64,000 nucleotides of DNA from assembly GCA_021793155.1 (NCBI GenBank), contig JAJYTF010000004.1, positions 177,273 through 241,272 on the forward strand, read 5' to 3'. Positions within the stretch are counted from its first letter, which is position 1, and every line of letters starts with the position of its first letter. The notes beneath the pieces are model-generated. The model had not been told where the DNA came from. It did no database searches and worked only from the letters and a program-made list of their open reading frames with translations. This document shows, piece after piece, positions 10,616 to 20,627 of the stretch. A program made the translations under genes and the position numbers. This DNA is from Pseudomonadota bacterium (GTDB taxonomy: Bacteria > Pseudomonadota > Alphaproteobacteria > Rhodospirillales > Magnetospirillaceae).

Positions 10616-12668
10616 TGGTTCCGGTCCTCTTATGGGCACAGCCGACGAAAGTAGCCGTGCACTCCGCCATCGTCTTGGAGGCCCGGCTGATAGGGTCGGT
10701 CATGTAGTAGTTGTCAATCGGCGAGGCCAGCGGTTCCGCCGCAGGTACACCCTCGGCCCCGAAAGTGCCCCAGGCCGCGGGCTGAATCTGGTCGACCGCG
10801 CCGAATACCGGGTTGACCGCGGCCAGCCGGGTGCGGACCTCGGCAAGAGTGTCGTAGGGCAGCGCCTTGCCCAGCACTTCCGACAGGGCGCGCAGGATCT
10901 TCCAGTCCTCCTTCGCCTCGCCCGGCGGGAACGCCGCCAGTTGGGTGCGCTGAACGCGGCCTTCGGTGCTCACGTAGGTGCCATTCTTTTCCGTGTAGGC
11001 TGCGCCCGGCAGGATCACGTCGGCGCGGTGCGCGCCGGCATCGCCGTGATGGCCCTGGTAAATGACGAAGGCCTTGCCCAGACGCTGCATGTCGATCTCG
11101 TCGGCACCCAGCAGGTAGACCACCTCGACCTCGCCCTTCTCGGCTCCGGCCAGGATGCCTTCGACATCACGGCCGCCACCCGCGGGCAGGAAGCCAAGGT
11201 CGAGGCCACCGACGCGAGCCGCCGCCGTATGCAGGACGTTGAAGCCGTTCCATTCGGCCGAGTGCATGCCGGTCGACTCGGCGATCTTGCGGGCCAGGCC
11301 CAGCAGGATATCGCCGTCAACGCGGGCCAAGGCGCCCTGCCCGATGATCAGCATCGGCCGCTTCGCCGCTTTCAATTTCGCGGCGAAGGGGTGGCTGCCG
11401 TCGGCGATGGCGCTCAGCACCGAGGCGTTTTCGCCCAGATACTCATGCTTGTAGGTCAGGTTGGTCTTCGGCCCGACGGCGGCGATCGGGAAGCCGCCGG
11501 CCGCCCAGCGCTTGCGGATGCGGGCGTTGATCACCGGCGCCTCGATCCGCGGGTTGGTGCCGATCAGCAGCAGGGCGTCGGCCTGGTCGATGCCGGCGAT
11601 GGTGCTGTTGAACAGGTAGGAGACGCGCGGTCCGGAAAGCTTGGCGCCATCCTGCCGGCAATCCAGGTTGGACGAGCCGAGCTGGGTGACCAGATCCTTG
11701 AGCGCCACCATGGCCTCGGCATCGGCCTGGTCGCCGGCGATGGCCGCCAGCTTGGCTCCGGACAGGCCCTTCAGTTTGGCCGCGATGACGGTGAAGGCTT
11801 CCGGCCAGGTGGCGGGCTCCAGCTTGCCGCTCTTCCGCACATAGGGCCGGTCCAGCCGCTGGCGGATCAGGCCGTCGACCGCGAAGCGGCTCTTGTCGCC
11901 CAGCCATTCCTCGTTGATGTCGTCGTTGGTCCTGGGCAGAACGCGCATCACCTGGTTGGCCCGGGCATCCACCCGGATGTTGCTGCCCACCGCGTCGAAC
12001 ACGTCGATGCTTTCGGTCTTGCGCAGCTCCCACGGGCGGGCGGCGAAGGAATAGGGCTTGCTGGTCAGCGCGCCGACCGGACAGAGGTCGATGATGTTGC
12101 CGGACAGCTCCGAGGACAGGACCTTCTGCACATAGGTGCCGACCTCGAGGTTCTCGCCGCGCCCGGTGCCGCCCAGCTCGGGGACGCCGGCCACGTCGGT
12201 GATGAAGCGGATGCAGCGGGTGCAGTGGATGCAGCGGGTCATGGTGGGCTTCACCAGCGGCCCATAGTCCTTGTCCTTGACCGCCCGCTTGTTCTCGGCA
12301 AAGCGCCCCCGGTCGGCGCCATATGCCATCACCTCGTCCTGCAAGTCGCATTCGCCGCCCTGGTCGCAGATCGGGCAGTCGAGAGGATGGTTGATCAGCA
12401 GGAACTCAAGCACGCCCTTGCGCGCCTTCAGCACCTGCGGGGTGTCGGTATGCACCACCATTCCGTCGGCCACCGGCATCGCGCAGGAGGCCACGGGCTT
12501 CGGCGATTTCTCCACCTCGACCAGGCACATGCGGCAGTTGCCCGAGATGGCAAGGCGTTCGTGATAGCAGAAGCGGGGAATTTCGATGCCGAGGTAATCG
12601 GCGGCCTGCAGGATTGTCGTACCTGCCTCGACCTCCACCTCGCGTCCATCGATGGTCAGTTTGGGCAT
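10608..12668 (-). CDS. nuoG: NADH-quinone oxidoreductase subunit G
   Basis: A 686-residue iron-sulfur subunit of the peripheral arm. The N-terminal 2Fe-2S ferredoxin domain contains [15 protein letters not shown], followed by a His-Cys-rich 4Fe-4S segment ([14 protein letters not shown]), a [10 protein letters not shown] segment and the molybdopterin-oxidoreductase-like domain that carries no cofactor in complex I. Its length, shorter than the roughly 900 residues of enterobacteria, is normal for alphaproteobacteria. It begins 12 bp after nuoF. Confidence 0.96.
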   Translation of the reverse strand: MPKLTIDGREVEVEAGTTILQAADYLGIEIPRFCYHERLAISGNCRMCLVEVEKSPKPVASCAMPVADGMVVHTDTPQVLKARKGVLEFLLINHPLDCPICDQGGECDLQDEVMAYGADRGRFAENKRAVKDKDYGPLVKPTMTRCIHCTRCIRFITDVAGVPELGGTGRGENLEVGTYVQKVLSSELSGNIIDLCPVGALTSKPYSFAARPWELRKTESIDVFDAVGSNIRVDARANQVMRVLPRTNDDINEEWLGDKSRFAVDGLIRQRLDRPYVRKSGKLEPATWPEAFTVIAAKLKGLSGAKLAAIAGDQADAEAMVALKDLVTQLGSSNLDCRQDGAKLSGPRVSYLFNSTIAGIDQADALLLIGTNPRIEAPVINARIRKRWAAGGFPIAAVGPKTNLTYKHEYLGENASVLSAIADGSHPFAAKLKAAKRPMLIIGQGALARVDGDILLGLARKIAESTGMHSAEWNGFNVLHTAAARVGGLDLGFLPAGGGRDVEGILAGAEKGEVEVVYLLGADEIDMQRLGKAFVIYQGHHGDAGAHRADVILPGAAYTEKNGTYVSTEGRVQRTQLAAFPPGEAKEDWKILRALSEVLGKALPYDTLAEVRTRLAAVNPVFGAVDQIQPAAWGTFGAEGVPAAEPLASPIDNYYMTDPISRASKTMAECTATFVGCAHKRTGTNG

Positions 12669-12680
12669 TCTTCTTGCTCC

Positions 12681-13964
12681 TCAGGCGGCGCGGGCGTTGG
12701 CGCGGGCTTCGCGAATGCGCCGTTCCAGTTCAGGGCGGAAGCTGCGGATCAGCCCCTGGATCGGCCAGGCCGCGGCATCGCCAAGGGCGCAGATGGTATG
12801 GCCTTCCACCTGGCGCGTGACGTCTTCGAGCATATCGATCTCGTCGACCGTCGCATTGCCCGTGACCAGGCGTTCCATGACGCGCCACATCCATCCCGTG
12901 CCCTCGCGGCAGGGGGTGCACTGGCCGCAGCTCTCATGCTTGTAGAACTTCGACAGGCGGGTGATGGCGCGGACGATGTCGGTGGACTTGTCCATGACGA
13001 TCACCGCGGCGGTACCCAAGCCCGAGCGAACCTCGCGCAAGCTGTCGAAATCCATCAGCACCGTGTCGCAGATGTCCTTTGTCAGAACCGGCACCGAGGA
13101 GCCGCCGGGGATGATCGCCAGCAGGTTGCTCCACCCGCCGCGCACACCGCCCGCATGTTTCTCGATGAGCTCCTTCAGCGGAATGCCCATCTCCTCCTCG
13201 ACGTTGCACGGACGCTCGACATGGCCGGAGATGCAGAACACCTTGGTGCCGGTGTTCTTCGGCCGGCCGAGGCCGGCAAACCAGGCGCCGCCGCGGCGCA
13301 GGATTGTCGGCGCGCAGGCGATGGATTCCACGTTGTTGACCGTGGTCGGGCAGCCGTACAGTCCAACGCCCGCCGGGAACGGCGGTTTCAGCCGGGGCTG
13401 GCCCTTCTTGCCTTCCAGCGACTGGATGAGGGCGGTTTCCTCACCGCACACATAGGCCCCGCCGCCGCGATGGATATAGAGGTCGAAGGCCCATCCCGAA
13501 CCGCAGGCGTTCTTGCCGATCATGCCGGCGGCATAGGCTTCGTCGATGGCCGCCTGCAGGTTTTCCGCCTCGCGGATGAACTCGCCGCGGATGTAGATGT
13601 AGCCGGCATGCGCCCCCATGGCGAAGCTGGCCAGCAGGCAGCCTTCGACCAGCTTGTGGGGGTCATAGCGCATGATGTCCCGGTCCTTGCAGGTGCCGGG
13701 CTCGCCTTCATCGGCGTTGACCACCAGGTAGTGCGGGCGGACGCCCACTTCCTTGGGCATGAAGGACCATTTGAGGCCGGTCGGGAACCCGGCGCCGCCG
13801 CGTCCACGCAGGCCCGAGGTCTTCATCTCCTCGATGATCCAGTCGCGGCCCTTGGCCATGATCTCCTTGGTGCCACTCCAGTCGCCGCGGGCCTGGGCGC
13901 CTTTGAGGCGCCAGTCATGCATGCCGTAGAGATTGGTGAAAATGCGATCCTGGTCGCGCAGCAT
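12681..13964 (-). CDS. nuoF: NADH-quinone oxidoreductase subunit F
   Basis: A 427-residue flavoprotein that oxidises NADH with FMN and passes electrons to cluster N3. The glycine-rich FMN/NADH site [16 protein letters not shown] is near residues 53-68 and the 4Fe-4S motif [11 protein letters not shown] near residues 347-357. It is separated from nuoE by a single base. Confidence 0.96.
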   Translation of the reverse strand: MLRDQDRIFTNLYGMHDWRLKGAQARGDWSGTKEIMAKGRDWIIEEMKTSGLRGRGGAGFPTGLKWSFMPKEVGVRPHYLVVNADEGEPGTCKDRDIMRYDPHKLVEGCLLASFAMGAHAGYIYIRGEFIREAENLQAAIDEAYAAGMIGKNACGSGWAFDLYIHRGGGAYVCGEETALIQSLEGKKGQPRLKPPFPAGVGLYGCPTTVNNVESIACAPTILRRGGAWFAGLGRPKNTGTKVFCISGHVERPCNVEEEMGIPLKELIEKHAGGVRGGWSNLLAIIPGGSSVPVLTKDICDTVLMDFDSLREVRSGLGTAAVIVMDKSTDIVRAITRLSKFYKHESCGQCTPCREGTGWMWRVMERLVTGNATVDEIDMLEDVTRQVEGHTICALGDAAAWPIQGLIRSFRPELERRIREARANARAA

Positions 13965-13965
13965 G

Positions 13966-14580
13966 TCAGGCGTCTCCCCCGGCGATGGCGGTCAAGGTGG
14001 TCGGGCCGCCGACCGGGCAGGAGCCTTGGCGGCCGGTCTGCGAACCGGGCTTGGGCATCTCGCCGCGCTTCAGGGCCTGGATGATCTTCTTGGCCGATTC
14101 TATGTCCAGATCCTCGTAATAGTCGTCGCCGATCCAGATCACCGGAGCGTTGACGCAGGCGCCAAGGCATTCGACTTCGGACAGCGTGAACAGCCCATCG
14201 GCCGTGGTCTGGCCCAGACCGACGCCCAGTTCCTTCTTGCAGGTCTCGACAATCTCCTCGGACCCCCGCAGCATGCACGGAAGGTTGGTGCACACCTGAA
14301 GGTGATACTTCCCGACCGGCTTCAGCTGGAACATGGTGTAGAAGGTCGCGACCTCGTAAACCTTGATCGGCGGCAGGTCGAGCAGCTCGGCGACATAGTT
14401 CATCGCCGCCAGCGACACCCAGCCTTCCTGCCGTTGCGCGATGTCCAGAAGCGGCATTACCGCACTGCGCTGGCGTCCTTCGGGGTACTTGGCGATCGCC
14501 GCCTTGGCCTTCGCCATGCTTTCCGCAGTGAAGGCAAACGACTCCGGCTGGACGGTGTTGTCTGTATTGAAACTGCTCAT
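13966..14580 (-). CDS. nuoE: NADH-quinone oxidoreductase subunit E
   Basis: A 204-residue thioredoxin-fold 2Fe-2S subunit (cluster N1a). The ligands are visible as CTNLPC near residues 97-102 and CLGAC near residues 138-142. It has a C-terminal extension beyond the usual domain ([20 protein letters not shown]), a common feature in Rhodospirillales. The ATG overlaps the nuoD stop (ATGA). Confidence 0.95.
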   Translation of the reverse strand: MSSFNTDNTVQPESFAFTAESMAKAKAAIAKYPEGRQRSAVMPLLDIAQRQEGWVSLAAMNYVAELLDLPPIKVYEVATFYTMFQLKPVGKYHLQVCTNLPCMLRGSEEIVETCKKELGVGLGQTTADGLFTLSEVECLGACVNAPVIWIGDDYYEDLDIESAKKIIQALKRGEMPKPGSQTGRQGSCPVGGPTTLTAIAGGDA

Positions 14581-15755
14581 CGGTCGACCTCGCCGAAAAC
14601 CAAGTCAATGGTACCGATGTTCGACACGACGTCGGCCAGCATGTGCCCCCGAGACATCATGTCGAGGGCTTGCAGATTGACGAAGGCCGGCGGACGGATC
14701 TTGCAGCGGTACGGCTTGTTGGTGCCGTCGGAAACCAAATAGACGGCCAGCTCTCCCTTCGGGCCTTCGATCGCCGAATAGGTTTCCCCGGCGGGAACAT
14801 GAAAGCCTTCGCTGAACAGCTTGAAATGATGGATCAGCGCCTCCATCGAGCTCTTCATCAGGGCTCTGGGTGGCGGCGAAATCTTGCGGTCGTCCACGCG
14901 CACCGGCCCGGCAGGCATCTTGTTGATGGCCTGGCGGATGATTTTGCACGACTCGTAAAGCTCGAAGATATGGACCATGTAACGGTCGTAGCAGTCGCCG
15001 TTCTTGCCGACCGGAATGTCGAATTCCATATCCTCGTAGGCGGCGTAGGGCTGGGCCTTGCGCAGGTCCCACGGGACGCCGGAGCCACGCAATTGCGGCC
15101 CGGCCAGGCCCCAGTCGAGGGCCTGCTCGGCGGTAATCACGCCGATGTCGACCATGCGCTGCTTCCAGATGCGATTGTTGACCAGCAGGCCTTCGACGTC
15201 CTTGACCACTTTCTCGAAGGATTCCGTCCAGGCGGCGATGTCGTCGGCCAGACGGGCCGGCATGTCGAAGGCCACCCCGCCAACCCGATAGTAGGCGGTG
15301 TGCATGCGCGAGCCGGAAACCCGCTCGGCGAATTCCCAGATCTTCTCGCGCTCTTCGAACAGGTAAAGGATCGGCGTCATGGCGCCGACGTCCATGGCGT
15401 TGGCGCCGAGATTGAGCAGATGGTGGTTGATGCGGCCCAACTCGTCCCACATCGTCCGCAAGTAGCGGGCACGCGGCGGCGGTTCGATGCCGAGAAGCTT
15501 TTCCACCGCCATGACGAAGGGATGCTCGTTATTGATCGAGGAGGTGTAGTCCATCCGATCCAGGTACGGCACCGCCTGCATGTAGGTTTTGGTCTCGATC
15601 AGCTTCTCGGTGCCGCGGTGCAGGAGACCGATATGTGGGTCGCACCGTTCCACCACCTCGCCGCTCATCTCGAGGACAAGACGCAGCACGCCGTGCGCCG
15701 ACGGGTGCTGCGGACCGAAGTTGACGCTGTAATTCTTGAGCTGAGTCTCGGCCAT
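14577..15755 (-). CDS. nuoD: NADH-quinone oxidoreductase subunit D
   Basis: A 392-residue 49-kDa-type subunit that lines the quinone site. The N-terminal [15 protein letters not shown] and the quinone-pocket residues within it match the family. It is a separate gene from nuoC, 2 bp downstream of it, unlike the fused nuoCD of enterobacteria. The C-terminus (DLVFGEVDR) is complete. Confidence 0.96.
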   Translation of the reverse strand: MAETQLKNYSVNFGPQHPSAHGVLRLVLEMSGEVVERCDPHIGLLHRGTEKLIETKTYMQAVPYLDRMDYTSSINNEHPFVMAVEKLLGIEPPPRARYLRTMWDELGRINHHLLNLGANAMDVGAMTPILYLFEEREKIWEFAERVSGSRMHTAYYRVGGVAFDMPARLADDIAAWTESFEKVVKDVEGLLVNNRIWKQRMVDIGVITAEQALDWGLAGPQLRGSGVPWDLRKAQPYAAYEDMEFDIPVGKNGDCYDRYMVHIFELYESCKIIRQAINKMPAGPVRVDDRKISPPPRALMKSSMEALIHHFKLFSEGFHVPAGETYSAIEGPKGELAVYLVSDGTNKPYRCKIRPPAFVNLQALDMMSRGHMLADVVSNIGTIDLVFGEVDR

Positions 15756-15757
15756 GA

Positions 15758-16381
15758 TCAGTTATTCCCTTCCGCCTTCTCGTCGCCCGGAAGCATGCCT
15801 TCCCACGGGCTCAGGAAGTCGAAGCTGCGGAAATCGGCGGTGAGTTTGACCGGTTCGTAGACCACGCGCTTCTGTTCGTCGTCGTAGCGCAGTTCGACAT
15901 AGCCGCTGACGGGAAAATCCTTGCGCAACGGATGGCCCTCGAAACCGTAGTCGGTGAGGATGCGGCGCAGGTCCGGGTGATCCGAGAAGGCCACGCCGAA
16001 CATGTCCCACGTTTCGCGCTCGAACCAGCCGGCCGAGGAGAAAATTCCGGTGATGGTCGGCACCGGCGTGTCCTCGTCGGTGCTCACCTTGACGCGGATG
16101 CGCTGGTTATGTTTCAGCGACAACAGGTTGTAGACGACCTCGAAGCGCTGTTCGCGCCCGGGATAGTCCACGCCGCAGACGTCCATGCACTGCCTGAACA
16201 GGCAATTGGCGTCGTCGCGCAGGAACGTCATCACCTTCTGGATGGCCGTCGAACGGACAGTGATGACCAGTTCGCCCTTCAGCACTTCGGCCGCGAGCAC
16301 GTCCTGGGAGAGGGCAGAGGAAATATATTCCCCAAGGTCTTGCAGAGGTTGCGTCATGTTCACTCGCCGAATGGCTGTCAT
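15758..16381 (-). CDS. nuoC: NADH-quinone oxidoreductase subunit C
   Basis: A 207-residue 30-kDa-type hydrophilic subunit. The signature [20 protein letters not shown] lies near residue 125 and [20 protein letters not shown] follows it. I start at [13 protein letters not shown], preceded by a GGGGGA stretch; a second ATG 8 codons later is an alternative. The open frame extends 37 codons upstream into nuoB but that portion is not NuoC-like. Confidence 0.92.
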   Translation of the reverse strand: MTAIRRVNMTQPLQDLGEYISSALSQDVLAAEVLKGELVITVRSTAIQKVMTFLRDDANCLFRQCMDVCGVDYPGREQRFEVVYNLLSLKHNQRIRVKVSTDEDTPVPTITGIFSSAGWFERETWDMFGVAFSDHPDLRRILTDYGFEGHPLRKDFPVSGYVELRYDDEQKRVVYEPVKLTADFRSFDFLSPWEGMLPGDEKAEGNN

Positions 16382-16407
16382 GGTCGTTCCCCCGAGGGGC
16401 TCGAAGA

Positions 16408-16965
16408 TCAACGCGCGATGGTGCCCGTGCGATTGATCTTTTTCTTCAGTTGTAGAAGTCCGTAGATCAGCGCTTCCGCCGTCGGCGGGCATCCCGGCAC
16501 ATAGACGTCCACCGGAACGATTCGATCGACACCGCGCACCACCGAATAGGAGTAGTAGTAATAACCGCCGCCGTTGGCGCAGGACCCCATGGAAATGACC
16601 CAGCGCGGTTCCGCCATCTGGTCGTAAACGCGGCGGAGCGCCGGTGCCATCTTGTTGGTTACCGTGCCGGCCACGATCATCACGTCGGAGGCGCGCGGAC
16701 TGGGCCGGTAGATGATGCCGAAGCGGTCCATGTCATAGCGCGCACAGGCGGCATGCATCATCTCGATGGCGCAACAGGCCAAGCCGAACGTCATCGGCCA
16801 GAGCGAGCCGGTGCGCGCCCAGTTGACCAGCTTGTCGACGTTGGCCAGAACGAACCCTTTCTCGTTCAGCTCTTCGGCGACGGCCCGCATCACCATGTCC
16901 TGGTGGGGGCCGGGGCCGATCGGCGCGACAGCCGGCGCCACCGGCAGCTCGCGGTTCACTCCCAT
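16408..16965 (-). CDS. nuoB: NADH-quinone oxidoreductase subunit B
   Basis: A 185-residue subunit carrying cluster N2, the last iron-sulfur centre before quinone. Ligand cysteines are visible in [10 protein letters not shown], in [14 protein letters not shown] and in [12 protein letters not shown] use the ATG giving MGVNRELP, with GGGAG upstream; it overlaps the nuoA stop by 10 bp. A further ATG 7 codons upstream has no ribosome binding site. Confidence 0.95.
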   Translation of the reverse strand: MGVNRELPVAPAVAPIGPGPHQDMVMRAVAEELNEKGFVLANVDKLVNWARTGSLWPMTFGLACCAIEMMHAACARYDMDRFGIIYRPSPRASDVMIVAGTVTNKMAPALRRVYDQMAEPRWVISMGSCANGGGYYYYSYSVVRGVDRIVPVDVYVPGCPPTAEALIYGLLQLKKKINRTGTIAR

Positions 16966-17321
16966 TCCAGTGCTCCCTTTCTCCATTCATAGACGAAGCC
17001 GACCGTCAGCACGCCCAGGAAGATCACCATGGACCAGAAGCCGAACAGCCCGATCTTTCCGAGGGACACCGCCCAGGGGAACAGAAAGGCGACTTCGAGG
17101 TCGAAAATGATGAACAGGATGGCGACAAGGTAGTAGCGAACATCGAACTTGACGCGAGCATCCTCGAAGGCGTCGAAGCCGCACTCGTAGGCAGAACCTT
17201 TTTCGGGATAGGGTTTTTGCCGCGCCACCAGCCAGTTGCCGACGATGATGACAACGGAAATCAGTATGGCAATGCCGAGAAACATCAGAATCGGCAGGTA
17301 TTCGAGGAGCATGGCATCCAT
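16956..17321 (-). CDS. nuoA: NADH-quinone oxidoreductase subunit A
   Basis: A 121-residue, three-helix membrane subunit and first gene of the complex I operon. The conserved loop [20 protein letters not shown] is present near residues 47-66. I start at the ATG giving [11 protein letters not shown], with GAGGG upstream; the frame is open a further 19 codons but that part is not NuoA-like. The operon promoter must lie between this start and tRNA-Asp 200 bp upstream. Confidence 0.95.
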   Translation of the reverse strand: MDAMLLEYLPILMFLGIAILISVVIIVGNWLVARQKPYPEKGSAYECGFDAFEDARVKFDVRYYLVAILFIIFDLEVAFLFPWAVSLGKIGLFGFWSMVIFLGVLTVGFVYEWRKGALEWE

Positions 17322-17358
17322 GATTCTGCCCTCAGACTGAACGACCAATATTGTGACG

Positions 17359-17387
17359 ATGGCACGGGTCACGCCCAAGTATCGGCC
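17359..17387 (-). promoter_or_regulatory. Candidate promoter of the nuo operon
   Basis: On the minus strand, TTGGGC and CACAAT are separated by 17 bases, ending about 40 bases before the chosen nuoA start. The -35 is a fair match and the -10 a weak one. This is the best sigma-70-like pair I could find in the 200-bp gap, and it is only a guess. Confidence 0.25.
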
Positions 17388-17523
17388 AGCATTCCCGCAA
17401 TAAAATTCATGTTACTGGAAATGATGGCACCGGCCGAGAGGCCCGATATCAGGAATTGAAACCGCGCAACGCCTCCTGGACCAAATCCTCCGTTGCGCAA
17501 AGTCTTCGCACTCCCCTCAGGGA

Positions 17524-17600
17524 TGGCGGGAGTGACGGGGCTCGAACCCGCGACCTCCGGCGTGACAGGCCGGCGCTCTAACCGACTGAGCTACACCCCC
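17524..17600 (-). tRNA. tRNA-Asp (anticodon GTC)
   Basis: The minus strand folds into a full cloverleaf: 7-bp acceptor GGGGGTG/CACTCCC, D stem GCTC/GAGC, anticodon stem CCGGC/GCCGG with loop CTGTCAC (anticodon GTC), and T arm with TTCGAGC. The discriminator is G, as expected for tRNA-Asp, and CCA is encoded. It lies upstream of and in the same direction as nuoA. Confidence 0.97.
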
Positions 17601-18055
17601 GCTGCAAAGCTGCGCGGGTGCGGCTGATGTATCCCAGGGGCGTGGATGTGTCAAGCAAACATGCCATCGTATTGCCACTTTTGAGCAGCTTTTACCTCGA
17701 TCCTAATGGTCATGGAAAACTCTGATCCAACCTGTAGTTTGCAATGACAAAGTCACAATTCATCAGTGACTTTGTCTGCGAAAAGGGGGCAGCCGAGGCG
17801 CTCGCGCCAGCGGTTTTTCCTGAGCACGCCTCCCGTTTCGACACTGGCGCTTACTTGACGCCATTCGTCGGTTTTATTTGATGGCATAGAACGCCCCCTG
17901 CCGCCCAGCACGCAGGAGTATATATGCGGCCCGGTCCAAAGGATGGATGGACAGCGCCCGTCAAGGATTTGGCCGCAGCGTCTCTGCCGCACTAGCCCGG
18001 CGGCCCACTTGCATCAGCCTGCGCCGCGATGGGCGGGCCGCCACGCCGCGGACGA
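17601..18055. other. Gene-poor interval with a perfect hairpin
   Basis: I see no convincing gene in this 455-bp stretch. A minus-strand frame that could encode a 44-residue basic peptide (MPSNKTDEWRQV...) lacks any recognisable feature. The clear structure is a perfect 11-bp inverted repeat, GACAAAGTCAC at 17746-17756 and GTGACTTTGTC at 17766-17776, with a 9-base loop and no adjacent T-run, so it is not a standard intrinsic terminator. The upstream region of tRNA-Asp is also here. Confidence 0.5.
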
Positions 18056-19021
18056 TCAGCCGATGGTCACATGCACCAGCGGCAGGCCGCTCAGCAGATG
18101 CGTCAGCACCTGTCCTTCCGCTGCAGAAATCGGATGAAGAAGGCCACCCGCAGCCGGAATGCTCGCCTGATATCCACCCGCCGATTCACCGGACGTTCCG
18201 GCTACGGCGCCGGGAGGCACCGTCATTCCGTGAATCTCGACAAGGCGAATGCCCAACGGCTGCAAGGAATTGAACACCGACTGCGCTTGCGAACTGCCGT
18301 TGAAATCGAAGGTCTCATGATAAGCCAGATTTCCATTGGCATCGGCGGTGGGAAAGACATCGCCTGGCTGACTGCCCAGAGACTGGGCCGCCACCTGAGG
18401 ATTGGTGGTCAGGCTGAGCAGGACGGGGCCGGCGACGGCTTGCGCCTCGCTGGTATTGATATAGCCGTCGTGATCCGTGTCATTGGCGGGGGTGGGCGCC
18501 GCCGACGGCTGTCCGTTCGGGAAGCCGTGTATATGCATCGGATGCATCTGGTTGGGCACCAGGCCGGTGGCATCGACAGTGACGTTGAGCGTACCGTCGT
18601 GCTGCGCAATGAGGGCCAGGCCGTTGGCTCCCGAATTGTTGGCCGGGCTGAGGGTCGCTTCGTAATAGGCAGTGGAGGAACTGGTGGCAGGTGAGCTCGC
18701 CGGGGTGCCGGAAGTGGACGGAGCCGCCGCAGCCGCAGCCGCCGACGTAGCCGGCGCGGAAGCCACAGGGACCGCCGGAGCGCCGGGAGCAACCGGCGCG
18801 GTCGCGGTGCCGGGAATGGCCGGTGTGGCAGGAGTTGCCGCCGCCGATATCGCAGGAGTCGCCGGCGCGGCGGGGGTCGCCGGCGTCGCAGGAGGTGGCG
18901 GCGTCGCCGGGGTGGCCGGCGTGGCTGCCGGTACCGCCGCAGGCATGCCACTCGGCGCAGGCGCCGGGCCACCATAACCGCCATAACCGCCATAACCCGA
19001 AGAGGCGCTTGTCGTAGCCAT
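18056..19021 (-). CDS. Ala/Pro/Thr-rich protein with CHRD-like C-terminal half and an EF-hand loop
   Basis: A 321-residue protein of unknown function. Residues 9-18 are GYGGYGG repeats, residues 20-115 are low-complexity Ala/Pro/Thr/Val built from ATP-type repeats, and residues 118-310 form a globular part. The globular part has MHIHGFPNG near residue 162 and VEIHGM later, the AHIH-like spacing seen in CHRD-domain proteins, and a textbook 12-residue calcium loop DTDHDGYINTSE at 181-192. There is no Sec signal peptide, so if exported it would need a leaderless route. The start is set by AAGGAGAAAGGTC before the ATG. The CHRD assignment is from pattern only and moderately uncertain. Confidence 0.75.
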   Translation of the reverse strand: MATTSASSGYGGYGGYGGPAPAPSGMPAAVPAATPATPATPPPPATPATPAAPATPAISAAATPATPAIPGTATAPVAPGAPAVPVASAPATSAAAAAAAPSTSGTPASSPATSSSTAYYEATLSPANNSGANGLALIAQHDGTLNVTVDATGLVPNQMHPMHIHGFPNGQPSAAPTPANDTDHDGYINTSEAQAVAGPVLLSLTTNPQVAAQSLGSQPGDVFPTADANGNLAYHETFDFNGSSQAQSVFNSLQPLGIRLVEIHGMTVPPGAVAGTSGESAGGYQASIPAAGGLLHPISAAEGQVLTHLLSGLPLVHVTIG

Positions 19022-19336
19022 GACCTTTCTCCTTGCTTCACTCGCTGTTAGCACAACATGGCGGACAGCGCGGCCGTTCTGAGCAGTCCCCGGTTTTGGC
19101 GACAAGCCCCGCTTGTGATGGCCTGAGGAGCCACGACGGCGCAGGTGCTCCGATGGATAAGTCGACCTCGCGAAACGCAAATACTCTATCGGATATGGCA
19201 ACAACCAATAATAGCGCTCTTATTGATGCACCTGGCTTTCGATACCACTTTTATTAAAGACATATTTAACGTTGGTGATCCGCGTGAGAACAAGTCCGTT
19301 GCGGGGGAATGCCGATCACCTTCGAAGGAAAGTCCG
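19022..19336. other. Divergent intergenic region
   Basis: A 315-bp gap between the divergent CHRD-like gene and the Gly/His-rich gene, so promoters for both should lie here. The part near 19180-19280 is noticeably AT-rich compared with its surroundings (for example TTTTATTAAAGACATATTTAAC). I could not settle on a specific promoter pair and see no open frame worth calling. Confidence 0.5.
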
Positions 19337-19915
19337 ATGTCCCGCTTCGGCTCCGTCCTGTTCCGGTTGCTCATACGCTTGGTCATTGCCGCGGGTCCCC
19401 TGGGCACGCTGCCCCCTACCTCCGCCTACGCCTATGGCGGCGGAGGCGGGGGCCATGGCGGCGGTGGCGGGTTCCATGGTGGCGGCGGCGGCTTCCACGG
19501 CGGGACAGGAGGCTTCCATGGCGGAGGCGGGTGGCATGGCGGACATTGGCACGGAGGCCATTGGCATGGAGGCGGATGGCGTGGCGGACGTTGGTACCAC
19601 GGCGACTGGGATCGCGGCCGCGACTGGGGATTTGCCGTGGGCTTGGGACTCGGCCTTGCGCCCTACTGGTGGGACTCGCCGGGCTATTACTACCTTGACG
19701 AACCCTTCCCATACGCCGATCTGGGCCCCATGGCACCGCCCGGCGGAATTGCCGGTCAGCCACAAACGGCTCTGATGACGCCTCCTCCGGCACAGTATTG
19801 GTATTACTGCGACAGCCCTAACGGCTACTACCCCTATGTCGGCTCCTGCGGCCACCCCTGGCAGCAAGTTCCAGCGACACCGCCGGCAGCGGCCGCCAAC
19901 GCCAAACCACATTAG
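19337..19915 (+). CDS. Gly/His-rich secreted protein
   Basis: A 192-residue protein with an N-terminal signal peptide (MSRFGSVLFRLLIRLVIAAG, cleavage near SAYA). Residues about 35-90 are glycine-rich repeats of the type GGGGGFHGG and GGHWHGGHWHGG with many histidines, then a WYHGDWDRGRDWGF linker. The C-terminal block WYYCDSPNGYYPYVGSC is a motif I recognise from many proteobacterial proteins of unknown function. Histidine density suggests metal binding, but that is inference. The start follows GAAGGAAAGTCCG. It is followed 23 bp later by a lipoprotein gene, probably the same operon. Confidence 0.85.
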   Translation: MSRFGSVLFRLLIRLVIAAGPLGTLPPTSAYAYGGGGGGHGGGGGFHGGGGGFHGGTGGFHGGGGWHGGHWHGGHWHGGGWRGGRWYHGDWDRGRDWGFAVGLGLGLAPYWWDSPGYYYLDEPFPYADLGPMAPPGGIAGQPQTALMTPPPAQYWYYCDSPNGYYPYVGSCGHPWQQVPATPPAAAANAKPH

Positions 19916-19938
19916 CAGCGAGACAGGAGAGGCAGGAC

Positions 19939-20439
19939 ATGACGCACCGTATCACGATCGTGGTGATAGGCTTGTCGGCGGCGGCCCTGCTCAGCGGATG
20001 CGCCGCAACGCCATTGGGCCCAACGGTACAGGTGATGCCCGCCCCCAACAAACCGTTCGAGGTCTTCCGAGCCGACCAGGCAACCTGCAAGCAATATGCG
20101 CAAGAACAGGTGGGCGGACAGTCCGAAGCTGCAAACAGCACAGCGGTCGGGTCAACCTTGCTCGGTGCACTGCTTGGCGCAGGCCTGGGGGGCGCCATCG
20201 GTGGTGGCGGAGGGGCCGGAATTGGCGCTGCGGGCGGTGGCGTCTTGGGAACCGCCGTGGGCGCCGGTGGATCTGGCAATACGCAGGGCTCGATTCAGGA
20301 GCAATACAACAACGCGTATATGCAGTGCATGTATGCCAAAGGAAACCAGGTCCCCGGCACGCAAACGGGCGTTTACGCTCCGCCGCCGCCACCGCCACCG
20401 CCATACCACGCACCGCCGAAATCCGGAGGACAGGGCTGA
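19939..20439 (+). CDS. Glycine-zipper outer-membrane-type lipoprotein
   Basis: A 166-residue predicted lipoprotein: signal sequence MTHRITIVVIGLSAAALLSGC with a lipobox LLSGC (Cys21). The centre (residues about 70-110) is a glycine zipper, GALLGAGLGGAIGGGGGAG, of the kind found in Rcs/SlyB-type envelope proteins. Cysteines flank it (ATCKQYAQEQ, MQCMYAKG) and the C-terminus is proline-rich. The specific function is unknown; the stress-envelope role of related lipoproteins is only suggestive. Confidence 0.88.
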   Translation: MTHRITIVVIGLSAAALLSGCAATPLGPTVQVMPAPNKPFEVFRADQATCKQYAQEQVGGQSEAANSTAVGSTLLGALLGAGLGGAIGGGGGAGIGAAGGGVLGTAVGAGGSGNTQGSIQEQYNNAYMQCMYAKGNQVPGTQTGVYAPPPPPPPPYHAPPKSGGQG

Positions 20440-20445
20440 GCGGCT

Positions 20446-20521
20446 TGGTGGGCGGTGAGGGACTCGAACCCCCGACATCCTCCGTGTAAAGGAGGCGCTC
20501 TACCAACTGAGCTAACCGCCC
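20446..20521 (-). tRNA. tRNA-Val (anticodon TAC)
   Basis: The minus strand gives a full cloverleaf: acceptor GGGCGGT/ACCGCCC, D stem GCTC/GAGC, anticodon loop TTTACAC (anticodon TAC), T stem GGGGG/CCCTC with TTCGAGT, discriminator A and encoded CCA. It lies 6 bp past the end of the convergent lipoprotein gene. Confidence 0.97.
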
Positions 20522-20627
20522 CCGGCAACCGGCGAGGGAAGGAGTATCCTTTCCCGTGGGGAAAAAGGCAACGGCAATGGCAGGAAGAGAAGGCAATCGT
20601 CCTCAAGCCACTGCGCGGGGCAGGACC

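Noticed and set aside
10548..14084. A 1178-codon open frame on the plus strand opposite nuoH-nuoE
   Set aside because: Composition is typical of an antisense shadow, and nuoG and nuoF on the other strand carry all their cofactor motifs.
17753..17884. A possible 44-residue basic peptide on the minus strand
   Set aside because: No ribosome binding site or known pattern, and its 3' end is taken up by the perfect inverted repeat.
19430..19620. Gly/His codon repeats considered as a DNA tandem repeat or CRISPR-like array
   Set aside because: The repeats are imperfect and in frame with a signal-peptide-bearing protein; there are no spacers.
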